The notes beneath the pieces are model-generated. The model saw nothing but the letters and a program-made list of their open reading frames with translations, did no database searches and was not told the DNA's origin. A program made the position numbers and the translations under genes. Below are positions 17,491 to 26,187 of a stretch of DNA of 64,000 bases, piece after piece (the stretch's first letter is position 1; the number at the start of each line of letters is the position of its first letter). The DNA is taken from NCBI GenBank assembly GCA_023428695.1, contig JAEYWY010000035.1:1-64000 (forward strand), read 5' to 3'. The stretch is from Bacteroidota bacterium (GTDB lineage Bacteria; Bacteroidota; Bacteroidia; Cytophagales; Cyclobacteriaceae).

Positions 17491-19338
17491 TTAGTAGCCA
17501 TCATTATTGAGCATTCCGTTGCTTCCGTCAACGATCACCTGCCAGATTGGCCAGAACTGTTTTTCATCGGGATTGTTGAGGTATAGACTGCTGATCTTTG
17601 CTTCATTCAGGTTGTTCCACGATTTTGACGACCAGCCTGCGCCCGGGTTGTCCGATTCACCTCTGTTAAGACCGTAAATTTCAAGTGATTCGAAATCTGC
17701 AAACGCATCTTTAGGTGAATCGACCGGAGGCATGTCGTCGCTCTTGTACCGGTAATAAAGTGTTGTTGGAACATCACTGTATGTTCCGGCTCTCGCCACA
17801 AGGTCGTTCATCTTCGACTTTGCTTCGTCAAGCTTTGTACTAAGCAAATCCCAGCGGATGAGTGCTTGTTTGCGTTCCATCTCTCCGCAGAATTCAAACT
17901 TATGTTCCTCAACAAGTGCATTGAATAACGCGGCACCGCTGAGACCGTCAACATACGCATCAACCTTTTGAGCGTGTTCCGATGCAGGGAATGCGCGTTT
18001 GCGAATCTCCTTCAGATAAGTTTTTGCTTTTCCTTCCTGACCAAGACGGTAAGAAGCCTCAGCTGCGAGGAAGAGCACCTCGGCATAACGCATGTACATC
18101 TTGTTGACGCCATCGTCATTCGAGGATGTTACATACCGGTTCATCCATTCGTATCGATACTTTCCAAAATACCACGTATTCAGGTCAACGAGTTCCTGGC
18201 GTGAGATCGGAACCGATGACGAAATATTGTTTCCGTAACGATAAGGTACGCAGGTTACGTCACGACGTGTATCGGCTTCATCATAGTCGTAAAACAAGAA
18301 TGGAAGCGGACCCGCCTGGCCACCACGGTTGGCGCCATTGGCGTGATGCTGGTCAATCGAATTATGACGGACGGCAAATGTAAAGAGTACACGTCCGCGG
18401 CCATCGGAGAACGGAATTTCCCAGAGGGATTCACCGCCGGCAGCAATCACATCCTGGTTGTACTTGCGCCACAGTTGTTCAAACGAAGGTTCAAGACGAA
18501 CCGTATTGCTTTCGATCACATCCTCGCATTCGTCCAGCGCAATCTGATACAATTCCTGTTCTGTAAAGTCAGCGAGTTGTCCCTTGCGGATTTGTCCGTC
18601 GGGGTAACGTGAAAATCCAGCCGCAGTCAACGCCAGCCGTGCACGCAAACCTTTTACAAAGGCTTTGCTCACGTGCTCTACGGTTGACGTAGCCTGAGTT
18701 TCATTCGGCCACGGTGCAAGCGTTGCTGCCTCACCGAGATCCTTCAGTAATTGATTGTAGATCTCATCGCGGCTTGTTCTCGGCAGATACAATGTTTCAC
18801 CAGTGATCGGTTCAAAACGTGCGGGCACATCGCCCCATGCCTTCAGCAGGTCCGCATAGTACACCGCGCGGTACGTGAGTGCTTCCGCAAGTAATTGACC
18901 CATATCCGTTCCGGGCTGCGGATTTCCATATGTACGGATACCACGAATACAAAGGTTCGCGCGTTCGATTCCCTGGTACATCATTACAAACGCATTGTCC
19001 GGTGCACCAGTGCCACCGTTGACAGTATTCATCTGCGTGTTGTTGGGCTGCGCATTATAAACACAGAGGTCAGCATTGGCGCCGGCAGTCTGTGATGAAT
19101 TGTACCATTCCACGTCTGTATTCATTCCATACCACGGAATAAAGCGACCCCGGTATGAATTGGTCTCAGCCATCGGAACCAGAATACCATCGACGGCAGC
19201 TTTCGCCATCCCATAGTTCGAGAATATGACGGACTCGTCAAGTGAGGACTTGCTGGGTGCATCAAAGTAGTCTTCGCATGAGGCCAGAACAACGGCCACA
19301 AGAACAAAGGAATATCTTATTATACTATTGACTTTCAT
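17491..19338 (-). CDS. susD: SusD/RagB-family glycan-binding lipoprotein
   Basis: The 615-residue protein is the surface lid of the SusCD importer and captures oligosaccharides for the TonB-dependent channel. It has a lipobox (LASC, Cys20), the early ESVIFSNYGMAKAAVDGILV segment typical of SusD helix 1, the helical repeats around EALTYRAVYYADLLKAWGDV, and a C-terminal region with MYMRYAEVLFLAAEASYRLG (TPR-like) and EERKFE-type EHKFEFCGEMERKQALIRWD. It starts 6 bp after susC. The ligand is inferred from the neighbours to be a pectin-derived oligogalacturonide. Confidence 0.95.
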   Translation of the reverse strand: MKVNSIIRYSFVLVAVVLASCEDYFDAPSKSSLDESVIFSNYGMAKAAVDGILVPMAETNSYRGRFIPWYGMNTDVEWYNSSQTAGANADLCVYNAQPNNTQMNTVNGGTGAPDNAFVMMYQGIERANLCIRGIRTYGNPQPGTDMGQLLAEALTYRAVYYADLLKAWGDVPARFEPITGETLYLPRTSRDEIYNQLLKDLGEAATLAPWPNETQATSTVEHVSKAFVKGLRARLALTAAGFSRYPDGQIRKGQLADFTEQELYQIALDECEDVIESNTVRLEPSFEQLWRKYNQDVIAAGGESLWEIPFSDGRGRVLFTFAVRHNSIDQHHANGANRGGQAGPLPFLFYDYDEADTRRDVTCVPYRYGNNISSSVPISRQELVDLNTWYFGKYRYEWMNRYVTSSNDDGVNKMYMRYAEVLFLAAEASYRLGQEGKAKTYLKEIRKRAFPASEHAQKVDAYVDGLSGAALFNALVEEHKFEFCGEMERKQALIRWDLLSTKLDEAKSKMNDLVARAGTYSDVPTTLYYRYKSDDMPPVDSPKDAFADFESLEIYGLNRGESDNPGAGWSSKSWNNLNEAKISSLYLNNPDEKQFWPIWQVIVDGSNGMLNNDGY

Positions 19339-19344
19339 ACGCGA

Positions 19345-22300
19345 TCAAAAGTTAAAGTTCAAACCGAACACAATCTGTCTGCTGCGCGGGTACGCCGAAT
19401 AATCCACACCAGGTGTGTAGGGAGTTCTCCTCCGGGTCGACACTTCAGGATCGAACCCGGTATACTTCGAAGACACAAACACATTATAACCAGTTGCATA
19501 GAATCTGAGGTTCTTGATTCTTGCACGGGATGTCAATGATGAAGGCACGGAATAGCCAAGAGTCAGCGTATTCAGTCGAAGGAATGAACCATCTTCAACG
19601 GCCCAGTCACTCAGAATGAAACGGCTCATATACGGCGACCACATTGTCGTGTTGGCGTTCATCGCCTCAAGGGCTGCCGGGTCAGTCACGAGTTGGCCCG
19701 ATTCAGGATCGAGGTTCGTCCAGCGGGATCCGTCTCCCATCATCGAATACAGATTTCTGTACTGTGTATTTGGGGTTGCTGTCGTGAATTCGACCTTGTT
19801 CGCATTGTACACCTTGTTGCCGTAGCTCCAGTTGAAATTCGCGGTGAGATCAAAACCATAAGCATAGCCGCTGATGGTAAAACCACCGGTATGTTTCGGA
19901 AGCGCATTACCGATCACAGTCATATCGAGTGCATTGATAATTCCATCGGGCACGCCTTCCGGACCGCTGATATCCCTTAGCTTCATCATGCCGGGTGCGA
20001 TCGAGTTGTTTCCAGAACCAACGTAGCCACTGGCGTCAGCGACACCTTCCTTGAGAATCCAGTTTCCATCGGTCTCGTCATACCCTTCGAAATCTGACAC
20101 TTCATAGCGCCCGTCGCTGATGAATCCAACCATATCTCCCAACGGGTGCCCTGGTGTAACTTCGAAGTCATAAGGGATCTGGGTCGATGCCCAGCCGGAG
20201 GTTCCTCTCACATAGTCCATCACGCCAAGTGACACCACCTTATTGCGGTTAAAGCTGATGTTTCCGCTGATGTTGAGGCCGTATTTTTCCTCATCGATAA
20301 CTGCATAGTTCAATGACAATTCCAGACCCTTGTTCTCCGTTTCACCCATGTTCCTGTACTGATTTGCATATCCGGTTCCGGGCGTCGGGAAAAGAATCAG
20401 CAAATCCTTCGTGTTATTCTTATACACTTCAATGGTACCAGTCACGCGGTTTGACAAAATACCGAAGTCCAGTCCGATGTTTCGCGTAATCGTGGTTTCC
20501 CATTTCAGATCCGGATTAGCCATGGTATTGGATGGTCCCCAGAAACTGACAAGATTGTTGATCCAGGTTGTGCTGCGGGATTCAAAGAACTGGAAAGTCT
20601 GACCGGTAGGGATATTGTTGTTACCAGCCTCACCGTAGCTTGCGCGAAGTTTCAGGAGATTCAACCAGTTTGATGCACCAGTCAGAAAACTTTCTTCAGA
20701 GATTTTCCAACCGGCAGAAACAGAAGGGAAATATCCCCAGATGTTGTCACCACGGAATCGGCTCGAGCCATCAGCGCGATAAACACCTTCCAGGAAGTAC
20801 TTGCCTTTGTAACTATAGTTTACACGGCCGAAGAATGACAACAGTTTATCGTCGGGGCTGTAGAAGTATTCCGGTGGAAGTTGTTTTGCCTCGGGATCGG
20901 AATTTACCATCGTTGTAAGTTTGAACGCCTGATCCGAATTGAAAAACGCCGGCAAACCGTGAATTTCTGACGTGATTGAACGCGCATCGCGGGTTAACAA
21001 TTCCTGACCAAGGAGTATATTCAGGTTATGATCCTCATTGAGCATTTTCCTGAAGTCGTAGCTTAATGTATTCGTATTTCTGAGGCGTACGTCTTTCCTG
21101 TCAGCGAGTACCACAGCAGGAAGGTTTTGGTTCGGACCTGACGGTCTGTTTCTAACGAAATAAGTTGTGAGTCCGTAGAAACGGTAGTCCATATTGTCAT
21201 ATGTGTCCATACCTCCTTCGATCTTCAGTTTGAGATTATCAACGATCTTCCAGCCAAAGCTTCCACCGAGGTTGTAGTTTCTGCGTTCCTGATTCCGGTC
21301 ATTATCACGAGTCGCCCTTATCGGGTTCACAAGATCACCTGCAGTTTGTTCGTCGGTATTATCCAGGTTCGTATTTGAGATACCCGGAATCGGAAGCGGA
21401 ACATAACCGATAGCATGTTTCAGACGCGAGTCCGCAGACGAGACTTCGTTTTGCTCGTTGGCCCCGCCCCCGCTTATTTCGGTATTGCTGTAGCGGAGTG
21501 AAAATCCGAGTTCGATTTTGTCACTTGGTTTGTTATTAAGTTTCAACGTGATGTTATCGCGGATAAAATCAGAGTTGATCATAATTGCATCTTCCTTGAA
21601 GCGCGCGTAGTTCACAGAATATGAAAACTTGTCGGATCCGCCGCGCACACTCAGGTCGTGGCTGAAAACTTTCCCTGTCCGCCCGTACACCTGGCGTTGC
21701 CAATCATTAGCCGGCTGACCATTGAAGAGATCGCGGTCCTGGTAAAGTCCAAAGTAGTCCTCATAAGTCTCAGGTTCGTCCTCAAGCAACGCGTACTCGT
21801 ATTGCCATTTCACGTAATCTTCGGGAGATAGCACATCCATGGTTTTTGCGATGCGCTTGAAACCCGTGAATGCGTTGTAGCTCACGCTCACCTTGCCATC
21901 GGCGGTACCGCCTTTGGTAGTGATCAGCACAACACCATTCGCACCCCGAGAACCGTAAATGGCGGTAGATGATGCGTCTTTGAGGATGGAGATTGATTCT
22001 ATATCGCTCGGTGAGATATCCGAGATGCTGTTGATGGGAAATCCGTCGACTATGTAGAGCGGAGAATTGTCCTGCGAAATGGAAGTACCTCCGCGAACGC
22101 GAATCCGGATCTCAGCGTCGGGCGAGCCTTCAGTCGTCGTCACCTGAACACCCGCCATGCGGCCTGTGAGTGTTTCTGAAACTGACGCTACCGGCATCTT
22201 CTTGAGGTCGTCGCCGGTAACGGAAACAATGGATCCGGTGATATCCGACTTCTTTTGAGTTCCATATCCGACCACAACGACTTCTGAAAGTTGGGTGATA

Positions 22301-22617
22301 TCCGTTTCGAGGGTGATATTAATAACGGATTGATTGTTTACTGCCACCTCTTGTGGTTTCATACCGATGAAGGAGAATACCAGTGTTGCGTTTTCGTTGA
22401 CGGATATTGAATAGTTTCCATCGGCATCCGTAACCGCACCATTACTGGTTCCTTTTTCGAGGACGGAAACACCTGGAAGAGTAGAACCGTCATCAGAGAG
22501 GACGGAACCGGTGACTGTTCTCTTTTGTGCAAGAGCCTGATAGGGTTGCACAAGTGTCATCAGCAAACTCAGCAGAGTTATTCCGATACACATTCGGGCT
22601 GGATAGAAATTTATCAT
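19345..22617 (-). CDS. susC: SusC/RagA-family TonB-linked outer membrane transporter
   Basis: The 1090-residue protein imports pectin oligosaccharides across the outer membrane using TonB energy. It has a signal peptide (to YQALAQ), a carboxypeptidase-regulatory-like domain (TVTGSVLSDDGSTLPGVSVL), the TonB box region and plug with VVVGYGTQKKSDITGSI and RGGTSISQDNSPLYIVDGFP, the SusC hallmark ASSTAIYGSRGANGVVLITT, and a C-terminal barrel ending in a terminal aromatic (FGLNFNF). The frame is open 48 codons further upstream, but that part has no signal peptide and contains operator site B; ATG at 22615-22617 gives the signal sequence. It leads an operon with susD and the DUF5123-like gene. Confidence 0.95.
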   Translation of the reverse strand: MINFYPARMCIGITLLSLLMTLVQPYQALAQKRTVTGSVLSDDGSTLPGVSVLEKGTSNGAVTDADGNYSISVNENATLVFSFIGMKPQEVAVNNQSVINITLETDITQLSEVVVVGYGTQKKSDITGSIVSVTGDDLKKMPVASVSETLTGRMAGVQVTTTEGSPDAEIRIRVRGGTSISQDNSPLYIVDGFPINSISDISPSDIESISILKDASSTAIYGSRGANGVVLITTKGGTADGKVSVSYNAFTGFKRIAKTMDVLSPEDYVKWQYEYALLEDEPETYEDYFGLYQDRDLFNGQPANDWQRQVYGRTGKVFSHDLSVRGGSDKFSYSVNYARFKEDAIMINSDFIRDNITLKLNNKPSDKIELGFSLRYSNTEISGGGANEQNEVSSADSRLKHAIGYVPLPIPGISNTNLDNTDEQTAGDLVNPIRATRDNDRNQERRNYNLGGSFGWKIVDNLKLKIEGGMDTYDNMDYRFYGLTTYFVRNRPSGPNQNLPAVVLADRKDVRLRNTNTLSYDFRKMLNEDHNLNILLGQELLTRDARSITSEIHGLPAFFNSDQAFKLTTMVNSDPEAKQLPPEYFYSPDDKLLSFFGRVNYSYKGKYFLEGVYRADGSSRFRGDNIWGYFPSVSAGWKISEESFLTGASNWLNLLKLRASYGEAGNNNIPTGQTFQFFESRSTTWINNLVSFWGPSNTMANPDLKWETTITRNIGLDFGILSNRVTGTIEVYKNNTKDLLILFPTPGTGYANQYRNMGETENKGLELSLNYAVIDEEKYGLNISGNISFNRNKVVSLGVMDYVRGTSGWASTQIPYDFEVTPGHPLGDMVGFISDGRYEVSDFEGYDETDGNWILKEGVADASGYVGSGNNSIAPGMMKLRDISGPEGVPDGIINALDMTVIGNALPKHTGGFTISGYAYGFDLTANFNWSYGNKVYNANKVEFTTATPNTQYRNLYSMMGDGSRWTNLDPESGQLVTDPAALEAMNANTTMWSPYMSRFILSDWAVEDGSFLRLNTLTLGYSVPSSLTSRARIKNLRFYATGYNVFVSSKYTGFDPEVSTRRRTPYTPGVDYSAYPRSRQIVFGLNFNF

Positions 22618-22743
22618 AGGCGTATTGTTTGGGATAGGGATTACGTTTGTTATCCAGGTTGATAATTCGCTGTTGAGAAATCCATTGCAACCAACCCTGC
22701 CTGCCACTGCGCGATTTTCGCTGACCCCGTTCTTCACCACTTC

Positions 22744-22759
22744 GTGCAATCGATTGCGC
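22744..22759. promoter_or_regulatory. LacI-type operator, site B (susC)
   Basis: GTGCAATCGATTGCGC is a 16-bp palindrome with 7 of 8 pairs matching, centred on the CpG at 22751/22752. It is identical to site A across these 16 bases. It lies 127 bp upstream of the susC start codon. A weaker relative (TGCAATCAATTGCA, 22854-22867) lies 109 bp away and lacks the central CpG. Confidence 0.7.
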
Positions 22760-22909
22760 AATATCTTTTACTATTTCAACAATTCCAAGCAAAAAGATCA
22801 CGAAATTCGAGAATTTTATTCCGTTAATTCGATTGCATCTTCCGTTGAACAAATGCAATCAATTGCAGATTTTCATGCGAAAATTCGCATTTTTTAGCGC
22901 TCTGTCTGC

Positions 22910-24193
22910 TCATTTTTTCACAGTTAAGCGCACAGGATTCGCCAATTCCCGCGCAAGTTTGTGCACATAGGAAAGAAAGTTTTGCTCATCTGCAATACCA
23001 CCGGGCTCGCCACTCCACGCGGCAAGAAAGTAATACCGCAACCCCGTGCCCCTGGGAACCTTAAGGTTCACAACATGACTGAAGTCGTCAGCGCCAAAGT
23101 TATCCAGCAAATCAGCAGAGAACAGAACCGCCAGCCCGAGGTCGTCGTCGTTCAGACTTTGTTTTCCGTACGTCGCGACAAAAGCAAATTCATCCTTGTT
23201 TCCCCCGCTGGTGATCAGTTTCGCTTTGTCATCGCGGACGATCCCGGTTGCCAGGCGCGCAAGTGATCCATTTGTTATGTCGAGATCTGCCCGTGTATGC
23301 CGTGCTCCGGCGTGTATACTAAGCGTTGCTTTCAGTGACACCTTATTGTCCGGAACCTGCCATCCGAAATAGTCTGCAGTGATAGCCGAGAACACGTCGC
23401 CGTTTCGCACAATACGACTTGCCACGCTATCTGTCTTTTCAACACGGTGTATCTTGCCGTTGTCGTTATATCCAATGGAACCAATACCCAGGGATTTGCC
23501 TACTTTCATCACGTCCATTCCCCACGGTTGCATTTCATGATAGGAATCAAAACCGTCCTGTCCGACAAGGTGCAAAATCATATCGCTGGTTTTCTTCCCG
23601 AAAACATCAGTGGCGTTTCGCTGATCGAGATAAAAACGGTAACCAACCTTGTCGGACTCCCATCCGGGCCCCTCGTAGCGAATAAACCACGAATGATCCT
23701 TGTGTTCTTTGGGCACGCGTAGAAATTGTACGTTTTTGAACGCACCTCCTATATACTCCCGATTGACAAACTTGCCGCCGGTCTTGTGCGACAACTCGGC
23801 GTATGTTCTTTTCACATAGTCGCGTTCCGCTGTCCCCTTTTTGTTGTATCGCACAACGAGTGTAACGGTCTGCCTGGACGCCAATTTGTCAAGCACCAGC
23901 ACAATTCCAGGATCCGGACTGTTTTCATCGTTATACTGGCTCGCTATCTCCCGGCCATCGTACAACACGACAAAAGCGTTGCGATTAAATTTCTTGTTCA
24001 CTTTGCTGATCATGCCCGCAGAAATGTGGACATAAACATCGTGGCGTTCGAGGTCGAGGGGATTTGAAACTTCAACAGTGAACGATTGTGGAAACAGGCT
24101 CTTCAGGTCCTGCGCAACCGCCGCACACGCGGTTAATACGATGAGAACCGTAGAAATGATTCTGACTTCACGAAATGCACGATGCAGCGACAT
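22910..24193 (-). CDS. Secreted DUF4861 family protein
   Basis: The 427-residue protein starts with a hydrophobic signal sequence (ISTVLIVLTACAAVAQ). The body begins SFTVEVSNPLDLERHDVYVH, as in the DUF4861 family, and contains HSWFIRYEGPGWESDKVGYRFYLD and HEMQPWGMDVMKVGKSLGIGSIG. These proteins occur in uronate and pectin degradation loci; I know no settled catalytic role. The conserved aromatic and acidic residues suggest a carbohydrate-active fold rather than a transporter part, but that is inference. It lies 5 bp after the GH28 gene, so both form a short operon. Confidence 0.72.
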   Translation of the reverse strand: MSLHRAFREVRIISTVLIVLTACAAVAQDLKSLFPQSFTVEVSNPLDLERHDVYVHISAGMISKVNKKFNRNAFVVLYDGREIASQYNDENSPDPGIVLVLDKLASRQTVTLVVRYNKKGTAERDYVKRTYAELSHKTGGKFVNREYIGGAFKNVQFLRVPKEHKDHSWFIRYEGPGWESDKVGYRFYLDQRNATDVFGKKTSDMILHLVGQDGFDSYHEMQPWGMDVMKVGKSLGIGSIGYNDNGKIHRVEKTDSVASRIVRNGDVFSAITADYFGWQVPDNKVSLKATLSIHAGARHTRADLDITNGSLARLATGIVRDDKAKLITSGGNKDEFAFVATYGKQSLNDDDLGLAVLFSADLLDNFGADDFSHVVNLKVPRGTGLRYYFLAAWSGEPGGIADEQNFLSYVHKLARELANPVRLTVKK

Positions 24194-24198
24194 AGTCT

Positions 24199-25821
24199 CT
24201 ACTTTCTTTTTAAAACGTCCTTAGAAACTTTATCACCAAAAAGAACAACCGGTTTTCCTGAACTCGTGTCGGAATTGACAACCTTAACATCCTTGCTTCT
24301 GTCTCCGGTAATGTTCATGAAGTTCGTTGCTGCTCCGTATTCGACACCGTCAAACGTGATGTTCCTGCTATTTTGCAGTTGTACGACGGTTGGCGTATCC
24401 TGAATGAACGTACTGTTGCTGATCGCAATGCCATCCCCCTCGATACACACGATGCCTGCGGAAGTTTTCATGGACAGGTTCTTCATCGTTATATTTCGGA
24501 TGTTCATTTCAGGAAGCCCACGAACGAAAACAGCAGTCTCCGCACCGTTGCAAACAACGTCTTCAATGGAGATGTCGCGAAACTGCGGCGTACCGTCGTT
24601 TACCGGCTGAAACTCAATTGCGGGATTTTCGTCACCTGCGAACACTGCCAGGGGATCTTTCGCCATGTAGTACATATCGAACAGGATTGCAGCCCCTCCG
24701 ATGTGACTCATCCGGATATTCTTAATGTACACCTTCTCAACAACTCCGCCTCTTCCACGCGTTGTCTTAAAACGAAGGCCGATATCGGTTCCGATAAAAT
24801 TGCAATCATAAACGAAAATGTTTCGTGCACCGCCGGACATCTCGCTGCCTACGACAAAACCACCGTGGCCATGAAACACGGTTGAATTCCTGACGATCAC
24901 ATCTTCCGTCGGAACACCGCGACGGCGTCCTTCTTCATCGCGGCCGGACTTGATGCAGATTCCGTCGTCACCGACGTCGAACATACAATTCTCCACGAGC
25001 ACATACCGGCACGATTCGAGGTCGAGTCCATCCCCATTTTGCGCATTCCATGGATTGCGCACCGTAATGTTCCTGAACGCCAGGTGTTGACTGAGCAACG
25101 GGTGTATGCACCATGCCGGTGAATTCTGTATCGTGATTCCTTCAACGAGCACGCCTATGCAGTTAATAAGGCTTACCATGTTCGGGCGGAGGAACTCCTT
25201 AATTTCCTCAGCGCTTTTGATGTCATAACCTTCGGCAACAACACCGGGACGCGTTAATGTTGATCCTTTAAGGGCGCGCTCTGTCGGATACCACATGTCT
25301 TTCTTTTCATTCAGGAATCCTCCCGACTTCACGAGCGCATTCCATTCAGGAGGGGTCATTTTGCTTTTCTTGACAGGGCGCCAGGCTTGTCCGGCACCGT
25401 CAAGAATTCCGTCACCGGTAATGGCGATATTTTCAGCGTCCTTTGCATAGATCGGCGAGATTGCCCTGATGGCTTCAAGTCCTTCCCAGTTGGTTTTGAT
25501 CAACGCATAGTGGTTTGTGTTATCGGTAAACTGAACCACAGCGCCTTTCGCAACATGAAGATTAACGTTACTCCTTAATTGAATGGGCCCCGTAAGCCAG
25601 AATCCTTTTGGAATTACAACGGTACCGCCACCGGATTTGTGACACGCTGTCATTGCATCATCAATTGCTTTTGTATTCAGCGTGATGCCATCGGCAACGC
25701 CGCCGAAAGCAGTTATTTTGAACGTATCTTTCTTGAAAACGGGTACATTCACGACGGGGAGTTGTTGGGCAGGCGCCACGCGGATCAGAGCTCCGAATAA
25801 AAATATGAATGCAATCCTCAT
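24199..25821 (-). CDS. GH28 polygalacturonase-family glycosidase
   Basis: A 540-residue secreted enzyme (signal peptide MRIAFIFLFGALIRVAPAQQ) that hydrolyses galacturonan or rhamnogalacturonan linkages. The N-terminus has the FKITAFGGVADGITLNTKAI element, and the beta-helix carries all GH28 motifs: NGDGLD (Asp264, Asp267), GDDGICIKSG (Asp285, Asp286), HGHGG (His319) and RFKT (Arg350, Lys352). The frame is open 19 codons upstream, but without a signal peptide, so ATG at 25819-25821 was chosen. It is divergent from kduI, and the operator at 25973-25998 lies between them. Exo- or endo-mode cannot be told from sequence. Confidence 0.94.
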   Translation of the reverse strand: MRIAFIFLFGALIRVAPAQQLPVVNVPVFKKDTFKITAFGGVADGITLNTKAIDDAMTACHKSGGGTVVIPKGFWLTGPIQLRSNVNLHVAKGAVVQFTDNTNHYALIKTNWEGLEAIRAISPIYAKDAENIAITGDGILDGAGQAWRPVKKSKMTPPEWNALVKSGGFLNEKKDMWYPTERALKGSTLTRPGVVAEGYDIKSAEEIKEFLRPNMVSLINCIGVLVEGITIQNSPAWCIHPLLSQHLAFRNITVRNPWNAQNGDGLDLESCRYVLVENCMFDVGDDGICIKSGRDEEGRRRGVPTEDVIVRNSTVFHGHGGFVVGSEMSGGARNIFVYDCNFIGTDIGLRFKTTRGRGGVVEKVYIKNIRMSHIGGAAILFDMYYMAKDPLAVFAGDENPAIEFQPVNDGTPQFRDISIEDVVCNGAETAVFVRGLPEMNIRNITMKNLSMKTSAGIVCIEGDGIAISNSTFIQDTPTVVQLQNSRNITFDGVEYGAATNFMNITGDRSKDVKVVNSDTSSGKPVVLFGDKVSKDVLKRK

Positions 25822-25850
25822 AGCATAAAGTGTAAACGGACGATGGCCAG

Positions 25851-25877
25851 TGCCCCGCAAAAAAATTCTGCGGGGCA
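25851..25877 (-). other. Leader hairpin upstream of the GH28 gene
   Basis: TGCCCCGC (25851-25858) pairs perfectly with GCGGGGCA (25870-25877) around an 11-nt loop. On the reverse strand it lies 30 nt upstream of the GH28 start codon, in its leader. There is no T-run directly after the stem in either direction. A similar stem occurs downstream of ffh at 53325-53349. The role is unknown; mRNA stability or translation control are possible. Confidence 0.5.
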
Positions 25878-25972
25878 ATTGAGCCTTAACCCAAACTCAT
25901 CAAATCCCAAACTCAGTGTTGGGGGCATTTAAATTGCCAAATTGTATTTGTCAGAACGCTGAATTCAGCAGT

Positions 25973-25998
25973 TAAATGCGCAATCGATTGCATATTTA
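25973..25998. promoter_or_regulatory. LacI-type operator, site C (kduI / GH28 intergenic)
   Basis: A 26-bp imperfect palindrome centred on the CpG at 25985/25986 (core GCGCAATCGATTGCAT). Eleven of 13 pairs match, and the arms extend into TTAAA and TTTAG-type AT-rich flanks. It lies between the divergent GH28 and kduI genes and overlaps the -33 position of a likely forward promoter. Confidence 0.7.
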
Positions 25999-26017
25999 GA
26001 ATCTTTTTTTAACTTTG
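25988..26017 (+). promoter_or_regulatory. Probable kduI operon promoter
   Basis: TTG at 25988-25990 and a perfect Bacteroidota -7 box TAACTTTG at 26010-26017 are 19 bp apart. The predicted start near 26024 leaves a leader of about 165 nt before kduI. The -33 element lies inside operator C, so a repressor bound there should block polymerase. Confidence 0.55.
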
Positions 26018-26159
26018 GCAAACGATTTATGAAAATTTTGCCGGCGTGAATCAGTAAGACACCCACCGCTCTTAATATTCTAGCGATCTTGCACATAAAG
26101 TAGATCTCAACCAGAATTTAACGGTGCAATCAACGGCAGCCCAAATATTTTCATAATAT

Positions 26160-26177
26160 TGCGCAACCGATTACGCA
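26160..26177. promoter_or_regulatory. LacI-type operator, site D (kduI leader)
   Basis: TGCGCAACCGATTACGCA is an 18-bp palindrome with 7 of 9 pairs matching, centred on a CpG at 26168/26169. It has two differences from the consensus core. It ends 10 bp before the kduI ATG and lies 183 bp from site C. Confidence 0.62.
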
Positions 26178-26187
26178 CTTTAGTACT

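Noticed and set aside
22618..22761. N-terminal extension of the SusC reading frame (48 codons)
   Set aside because: It has no signal peptide and contains operator B; the shorter start gives a normal secretion signal.
22875..22896. ATGCGA/TCGCAT hairpin followed by TTTTTT on the forward strand
   Set aside because: It looks like a terminator, but no forward-strand gene ends upstream, and on the reverse strand the T-run is missing.
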